NCBI GenBank assembly: GCA_015178975.1
Contig: WHVD01000033.1
Location: 124,001 to 188,000, forward strand
From: Hysterangium stoloniferum
Taxonomy: Eukaryota > Basidiomycota > Agaricomycetes > Hysterangiales > Hysterangiaceae
Direction of reading: 5' to 3'
DNA length: 64,000 nucleotides
In this document: positions 58,301-64,000 of the stretch, in pieces
How the letters are laid out: the number at the start of each line of letters is the position of its first letter
Position numbering within the stretch: the stretch's first letter is position 1
The notes under the pieces: generated by a model
What the model was told of the DNA's origin: nothing
Seen by the model: only the letters and a program-made list of their open reading frames with translations
Databases searched by the model: none
Program-made: the position numbers and the translations under genes

Positions 58301-58957
58301 TGAGCTTTCACCTTGTATAAGAGAAAGGTAGCTCGTGGTGTGTCAGGCGAAATCCCATATCAACTAAGAGCTGAAGAATACCCACGACCCGCCGCGTGGA
58401 GCAGTCATTCCCCGAGATTTTCTGGTTTATGGTCTGTTTCAATATTTCAGTGGTTAGCGTCAAACCGCACGCCACGACGATTTATTTTACTCCCTATCCC
58501 GACAGTTCTCCTGCTGCTTCCATGTCAGTTGACTGGAGTTCATTCCGCCAATTGTCATGTTTGAATTATGTCATTGCAAGTAGTAGCGAAAAATTCATTT
58601 CATTCAATCTAATATTAACGGACTATTCGACTAGATCCGTGGGCCTTTTGAACGTTAGTTGTCGTCCCCTGTTCCTTCCTTCCTATGCGGCAGTCTCTAC
58701 ACCTTTCATTGGTCTGTCGACCCCGTTGACGAATTCGAATTACGTCTTCGTTTTCCGGAAAATACCCCCCGGAACATAATTATGTGGCTTCGGGACCATT
58801 TCATCAACACAATGCTAGTGAGTTCGTCGCCATAAAGGTGCTAACCAAGGAGACACAGCTAGATGTCACCTTTGACATTCACAAGGACGCACAGTGCCTT
58901 TCAATCCTTAATCTACCTTGCCATCGTCACATCTAACAGCTACAGCAATGGATGCAT
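58301..58957 (+). pseudogene. Module C copy 11, best preserved start region
   Basis: TATA-like TTGTATAAGAG, then two overlapping frames: 58313-58564 (GEIPYQLRAEEYPRPAAWSS, LLPIPTVLLLLPCQLTGVHS) and 58396-58779 (EIFWFMVCFNISVVSVKPHA, DSSPAASMSVDWSSFRQLSC, STRSVGLLNVSCRPLFLP, TNSNYVFVFRKIPPGT). A small intron would be needed to join them. The later KETQLDVTFDIHKDAQ block follows at 58848. Confidence 0.5.
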
Positions 58958-60340
58958 AGTACAAAGGGGCGTCGCGGCGAACAGTTCACTGAACAAGACA
59001 GAGAACAAAATATATTCACGTTCGACGATCAGCCACCTCGTGAAAAATTGCCCTGAACACCTCTTGGATATTGCAGCGGACGGGTCAACTATAGTCATCT
59101 TTCTTGCTTTTCTCAGACCTTTCGGAAGATGCAAGCCCCTTGATATGGCAAAGGCACACGAAGAATACAGTCTTTATTGGGGCGATAAAAAATTGTTTAA
59201 ACTATAAATCGTGTGGTGGGGATTATGATACAACTGAACACGGATGGCCATTATTCAAGCAACAGCGGGCGTGAGTTTGATTCTGGCTGCACGACTGTTG
59301 ACAAACTGGATGTTTCACTGCCAAGGAGAGACAAATTACCATGACCCCCTGAGTATGGTTGGGATGCCAGGGAGTCCACGAACGCCACATCCTGCATCAC
59401 CTCGTATCTCAGTCATACCGTGGACTGGGGAATAGTCTCACAGTATTTTGCGTTGACGGGTTTTTGATTTAGAATTAAACTCTGGCAAGACTAGGCAGAC
59501 TGATTCAACAGAGCGTTGATTGAATGAGGCAGGGATAGCTCAGCGTCAATCATTGAATACACTCGAAATCCTCACGTCTTCGTAGAATCACGAAATTCCG
59601 GAGGGAGCGTCGACGGTTTTATGCCTGTTCCGCTGGTATTCACTCTATATACAGCGGAGAGATCACATTGACAAGCTATTGACATCTTTGGGTTTCACCT
59701 TCATATGATGCCCCGGTCTCGATCGGTCAGATAGAAGTAATACGTCAACTGCAATGAGGTTGTTATGTTAGAGTATGATATTACAGCTCTTACATAGTCT
59801 ATTATATTCCCTGTATTCTTCTGATATTTGTAGTATTTTTGCCAGCACTGTAGGTGCAGTATTGAGTGAGTTACCTAGTAAGGTAACTGATGTAGGTGCT
59901 TAGGTAAGCACCCTGTAGCATACTCCACTGTGGGTGTGGGAAAGTCTCCTTAGTGTTTACTTTCCTCACACTCACAGGGTGTTTGTCAAGAGTTATTCAA
60001 CTGTTTCAATACGTTATTTTATAATATTGCCACCAAGCCACCACCAAACACCAACTTTGATGATGTCGCATCAACATTTATCATGCAAGTCGCCCAAAAT
60101 CTATCTACATTTGATGGTCAAGATACTTTACTCATTGGCAGGTTTATGTATATCATTGAAACCATCTCCCATGTCTGTCAGAGGCTACTTGTTACAACAG
60201 TGCATTGTGCCATCACACCTCATCATGTTGCCTGCTGATGATAACCAGAATAGCCAGTAACGATGTTGAGTTAACCAAGATCCATTCAGTCATTCGTGGG
60301 TTGCATCCACCCTCGTGTTTTGTGACTAACAATTAAATAT
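58958..60340 (+). pseudogene. Module D copy 11
   Basis: The first block is open at 58863-59207 (SLNKTENKIYSRSTISHLVK, NCPEHLLDIAADGSTIVIFL). Exon-2-like sequence (FHCQGETNYHDPLSMVGMPG) lies at 59244-59435, then the X-type intron 2, then exon-3-like sequence interrupted at 59766 and resuming at 60017 (PPNTNFDDVASTFIMQVAQN-type). It ends at the start of B copy 11. Confidence 0.5.
59766..60011. mobile_element. Solo-LTR-like insertion, 246 bp, reverse of 56435-56739
   Basis: Starts TGTTAGAGTATGATATTACA and ends CAACTGTTTCAATA. It is the reverse complement of the insertion at 56435 apart from a 59-bp internal duplication there and scattered differences. The flanks TGTTA and CGTTA agree at four of five positions, a probable target duplication. 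Confidence 0.72.
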
Positions 60341-61330
60341 ATTGCAGGAATAGATATACATATCTCACAGGTAATACTTATTCCCGGACCATTTTTTAAA
60401 CCGAACCGTGACGACATCGGTAGGAATTCTTGAACCAGTCCAAGACCAGGTCCGGCTTTTGCCACTGTTTGAAGGGAGTTCCTGTCCTTTTCGGTCTGGT
60501 GCTAGTATACCGAAGGTTTATTGTCACCAAGAGTGATCCAAATGGTATTCTATTTTTTCCTGCTGCACTGAAGACTATCCCCGGAGTCAATACATTATGA
60601 TGCATTGCCCTGGCAAGCATCGTATCTCCTGCCCACTTTGTAATGACAATAGCCGATGATCAACTTGGAAATTCATATCAAGTCACAGTACCTCATTGAT
60701 TCCCTGAATGATAATCATTCAAAACGAGAAAATGAAGGATGGATGGCGCATCAAACTCAGAGATAGGATGAATGGCCATCGTGTGGGACAGAAGAGGGAC
60801 TATCATCCCCAGTCCCAAAAGGGGCCAGCGAGAAAGCAGAAAAAAGGGGACATATAAGCATTCTCAGCATGGTGAATCTGTATGTACCAGACGAACTCCG
60901 CCTGCAATAGGTCAAGCTGCATGGGTCACAATCATGGATCTACATTGACATCGTCGCATTGAAGAGCGATGGCCACACATCAAGAGTGTGAGCCTGTGGC
61001 GAAACACTCCACTTGGAAAGACAGATAATAATAAGGCTGGGTGTAAGCAATTATTACCTGATATGGGGTTATGTGTGCAGTTTATTAATACAAATTCTGA
61101 TGGACACGTCACCATCGAAGATATTCCAAGTTCGATCCTGATGTACCTCACTAAAATATACCCTGAGAACTCTGGTCTTGCCTTTGTTCAGACATTCTAC
61201 AAAATTCAAGCCGTTTGATGTGGTAAGCTTGCATGAAGAAACCACTTTGCTTACCATTAACCTGACTAGACTATCATTGACCCATGTTTCTTCTCATTAA
61301 AAGTTTTGATAAAATTAAACAGGAAACACG
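60341..61330 (+). pseudogene. Module B copy 11
   Basis: Recognisable throughout: the GILEPVQDQVR block with a small deletion, MAIVWDRRGTIIPSPKRGQR-type sequence near 60775, RTPPAIGQAAWVTIMDLH, and KSVSLWRNTPLGKTDNNKAG at 60960. The small intron GTGTAAGCAATTATTACC...GTGCAG is followed by the last exon (SDGHVTIEDIPSSILMYLTK). Several frame breaks. Confidence 0.45.
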
Positions 61331-61769
61331 CAATCTCGCCGGATAAAGTTTGAGGTTGACAGTGCCAACTTGAATGCAGCACCCAGTGAGCATCGCTCTG
61401 GAGTGCACTTAGATTATCCTTGGCGATGCCACTTCTGGAATGTCAGAGAAGCCGCATTGCAACTCTGACGCTCAATAATGCCAGAACTATTATGCCATGT
61501 GGTGACAATTGACTGAACTATTATTTTAAATGCTGTGTGAGCCTTGAGCAGAAGTTGTAAGAACGTAGTAGGGTCACTTAGTGTACTGCAGCCTTTTTGG
61601 AGGGTGAGGGGGTGTGATTTACAAAGGCAGGGATGACAGGCTGTGGGTCCTGTGTAAGCACGGCCACAAGGCTGTACCTTGATGGAATTAACTCTCCGAC
61701 TGACTGCGGCATAAAAGCTCAGCACCTCTTTTCGAGTGTAAGTACGATTGGTACCCGCCAATATCTACC
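61331..61769 (+). promoter_or_regulatory. B-X intergenic region and X11 5' flank
   Basis: Standard B tail and X flank, with GCGGCATAAAAGCTCAGC about 60 bp before the start position. The open minus-strand frame at 61761-61414 is a shadow of this conserved flank. Confidence 0.4.
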
Positions 61770-61887
61770 TTCAACGAGATGACTCTGGGGAATGACGATT
61801 TGGCAACTGCTGAGTCCTACCGTGAAGACGTTGAGGAACTACCACCCTTAGTTTCACCAGGTGTATTAAGTTCAGCTCAACAGGAGA
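61770..61887 (+). pseudogene. Family X copy 11, first part of exon 1 only
   Basis: The normal start is ATA. The in-frame ATG six codons on gives MTLGNDDLATAESYREDVEE, then LPPLVSPGVLSSAQQ. It is cut at about 61887 by the second inversion junction, so only about 40 codons remain. Confidence 0.75.
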
Positions 61888-61896
61888 CCGAGCATT
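61884..61896. other. Inversion junction 2 (plus block to minus block)
   Basis: To the left is X exon 1 on the plus strand (TTCAGCTCAACAGGAGA). To the right, from CATTTACTCGCACGGTGTGG, is module Y in the orientation that belongs to a minus-strand unit. It is followed by X12 on the minus strand. Confidence 0.72.
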
Positions 61897-61906
61897 TACT
61901 CGCACG

Positions 61907-62311
61907 GTGTGGATGCCCTTGGTGCGAAGATCATGGATCTTGTCGATTGAACACTGGCCTGAAGGTATGATGATCCTGAACGAGATATGCATCGAACTGG
62001 CGACAAGGGAGGCCTTTTCCAGACCTTCAATGATATCTTATTTAAAACACGTATCGTTCATGATTCGTATTTTAGTCTACGCACGGCTAGTGCCCCAGGA
62101 TGTATTCAACACCTGTATGGGGACAACTGCAGAACTCGCGGAGATAATACAAATTAACCATATGCGGACGCTATTGGGCTCCTCCTCGTTTGGTTTGAGA
62201 TGTGTCGGCATTGTGAAAAGAGAAATGATTGGGAATTGTGTCCGATTGATGGTGCAACACCTTGGTCGGGGTAGCTATGTTCCTCCAACACGGATATGGG
62301 GGACTAATTAG
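61907..62311 (+). CDS. Module Y copy 12, open 3' part (134 codons)
   Basis: A continuous frame covers the whole 3' half of Y: WMPLVRRSWILSIEHWPEGM, NEICIELATREAFSRPSMIS, YLKHVSFMIRILVYARLVPQ, then VFNTCMGTTAELAEIIQIN, GLRCVGIVKREMIGNCVRLM, ending RIWGTN with TAG. It shows that the FNTCMG repeat and the WILSIEHW block can be read in one frame. The stop overlaps the X12 stop through the palindrome CTAATTAG. The 5' half is missing because of the inversion junction. Confidence 0.45.
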   Translation: MWMPLVRRSWILSIEHWPEGMMILNEICIELATREAFSRPSMISYLKHVSFMIRILVYARLVPQDVFNTCMGTTAELAEIIQINHMRTLLGSSSFGLRCVGIVKREMIGNCVRLMVQHLGRGSYVPPTRIWGTN

Positions 62312-64000
62312 ATCCTACCGACGCACGAGTGGAAGGCGTGGCGACCACGCAAAGGAAAGAAAGTGCAGTCAAATGTAAACGCTCAAACTCTCTGATGAAT
62401 TGGTCATGGGTCGAGCGGCGCATGGCGTCGCAATGTGGAAGGAGAGAAACGAGAATGGAGATGGTATCGAGGCTGCGCACTGTGGTACATGCAGATTCGG
62501 GCTCGAAAGATCCAGCTATCAGTTTCAGAGTCAATGCGATTATTCGCTTACCACACACAAGGAGAGCCCAATTAGGACTCGTGTGCGTCAGGATAAGACT
62601 GGTAGGATAGTTTCATGGGTGGATGTAAGACAGTGCTGGAAGATAAAATATAGTTAACGTACCGTACGATGGGCCCAATGAACGAAGAAACCACATTCAG
62701 CTGGTTGATGTGATCGGTGAGAAGCGTGCTGTCGTTGAAGAAGGTTTCCAAGGAGACAATACTCCCATACAGTGAGTTCGACGTGTCCCAATCAAGATGA
62801 AGTGTCAATGACGCTATATGCATGTTTATGTCCAATAAAACCCTCAGTACAGCTCCAGCGATATCTCGAAACCATGCATCTTGGTGGATGCAACACACGA
62901 GAAGCCGTATCGGATATTCATAAAAGTAAAAGTCGTTGTGTCTGATATTCTCTGTTATGGTTTTGGTGGGAAGGATGAAATGGTGTGATGGCACGACGCA
63001 TGGTTCTAACAATTCAATGCAACCTCTGATTGCCGTGAGCTCCTTTACAGATAGTGGACGCATGTGGCAGATCGCTTCCATGATAGACATTAAGGCTGAA
63101 AAGGGGTAAGCGCCGATCAAATCCTGAGACATAATGAGATTCTGATGAATAACGGGCGATGTTTATGATAAATGTTGATGCAACCTCATCCTGTAGTCAA
63201 AAGATGATAATATATTATATGTTTGAGATGTTATCGCATCTTTTATACTAAATAAATACTAACTAATTACTAATATTTCCGGATACGGGATATCGAGTTG
63301 CCGGCCCCACAACATAGCATTAGTGAGCCGCTGACGCGTTACACTGGAATGTGATGGAGTCGTCGGGAACCTTTACTAATATATTATATTATATTACCAA
63401 TACATCCAAGTTGGTGTGCAGCGGTGACTTGACTAAAGCGTTGTAAAGTGATGACGTAATCTCATTTGGCGCCTCGCTATTTGACCAATGAACACCGGAA
63501 CACCATATGAAGGCCGAAATGAAAGATGTCATAACGCGGGCAGTGTGACCTTTGTTACCCCAAAGTGCAGATATCGGGTACTCATTGAAAACCAACCGTG
63601 CTCGTTTTCGAATTTGAAGCGGGTATGTGGGCGTACAAAGGACGTGAGTATTTCCAGTGTATTCAACATTGACGCTGAGTTATCCCTACCTCATTAAATC
63701 AACACACTCTTGAAGTAGTCTTCCAAGTCTTGGCAGTGTGAGATGCTTGTGCAGAAACTTGCTGAACACCCCGTCGTCTTCAGACAATCTATCTAAGATT
63801 TGCTCGTATATTGTCAACTTTTCCCTCAGCAAACCTCTCTTCGCACTGTGAAGGACTTGATCCCAACCCTTTCCAAACCGACTCCACAGTAATACCCGGG
63901 GCCAATGTCAATACTCGAAGATGTCCCAGCATACTCCGAATCCATTCCCCAGTCCTTTGCATGCCTGCGATACGGGCTGAGGTTGGATGTCGTGTTGGTG
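62304..64000 (-). pseudogene. Family X copy 12, pseudogene running off the right edge
   Basis: Minus strand, from within exon 2 (64000) to the stop after VSVGSN at 62304. Exon 2 lacks one base in GMKVLH near 63869. Exon 3 (start about 63627) is interrupted by the insertion at 63192-63402. Exons 4 and 5 are open: LLVCCIHQDAWFRDIAGAVL, LETFFNDSTLLTDHINQLN, RIIALTLKLIAGSFEPESA and FLCVVATPSTRASVGSN. Exon 1 lies beyond the window. Confidence 0.75.
63192..63402. mobile_element. 211-bp insertion with 5-bp target duplication
   Basis: Flanked by CATCC at 63187-63191 and 63403-63407; sister copies read CAACCTCATCCAAGTTGG here. It starts TGTAGTCAAAAGATG and ends TTACCAATA. It is AT-rich at both ends with a GC-rich centre (GTTGCCGGCCCCAC). 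The length and 5-bp duplication fit a solo LTR. It is not obviously related to the other insertions. Confidence 0.7.

Overview
This looks like nuclear DNA of a filamentous basidiomycete, most likely an agaricomycete. The evidence is the very short GT-AG introns (50-67 nt), Ty1/Copia-type solo LTRs and a Ty3/Gypsy gag, a LINE 3' end, and a transposon carrying pieces of a basidiomycete-like GAPDH gene and a HEAT-repeat gene. No tRNA, rRNA, CRISPR array or prokaryotic gene organisation was seen.

Layout. Positions 1-3.75 kb are transposon debris: a gag fragment on the minus strand, a 19-bp minisatellite, a repeat-rich AT-rich stretch, and a 5'-truncated LINE ending in a poly-A tract. From 3.8 kb to the right edge the window is essentially one decayed multigene array built from a recurring unit of roughly 6-7 kb. 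In unit order the modules, named here only for convenience, are: B (a short eroded gene), X (the main five-exon gene), Y (on the opposite strand, tail to tail with X), C (same strand as X, divergent from Y), and D (an older, badly eroded paralogue of X). A further conserved piece, E, is found in some units. Units lie on the minus strand from 3.8 to 22.3 kb, on the plus strand from 22.3 to 61.9 kb, and on the minus strand again from 61.9 kb. Two sharp inversion junctions separate these blocks.

Gene family X is the core. I find twelve loci. Three of them (5254-7117, 11257-13152, 28909-30804) read through five exons and four small introns without a break and encode proteins of 544, 555 and 557 residues. 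I recognise no family with certainty. The protein has a Cys/His cluster near the N-terminus that spans the first intron, and a helical-looking C-terminal half. Its C-terminal unit (EKIIDLTLKLIAGSSEPES ... FLCVVATPSTRVSV) recurs in modules C and E, so the whole unit may have grown from an internally repetitive ancestor. The other nine X loci are pseudogenes, truncated, or cut by insertions.

The array has collected insertions with clean target-site duplications. They are a CACTA-like foldback MITE, a Mutator-like element carrying GAPDH and HEAT-repeat exons (a fungal Pack-MULE), several solo-LTR-like insertions and a small TIR element. There is also a block of unique, unrecognised sequence at 16.45-17.69 kb. 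The picture is birth-and-death evolution with unequal exchange, inversion and gene conversion, as expected of a subtelomeric or other repeat-rich accessory region.
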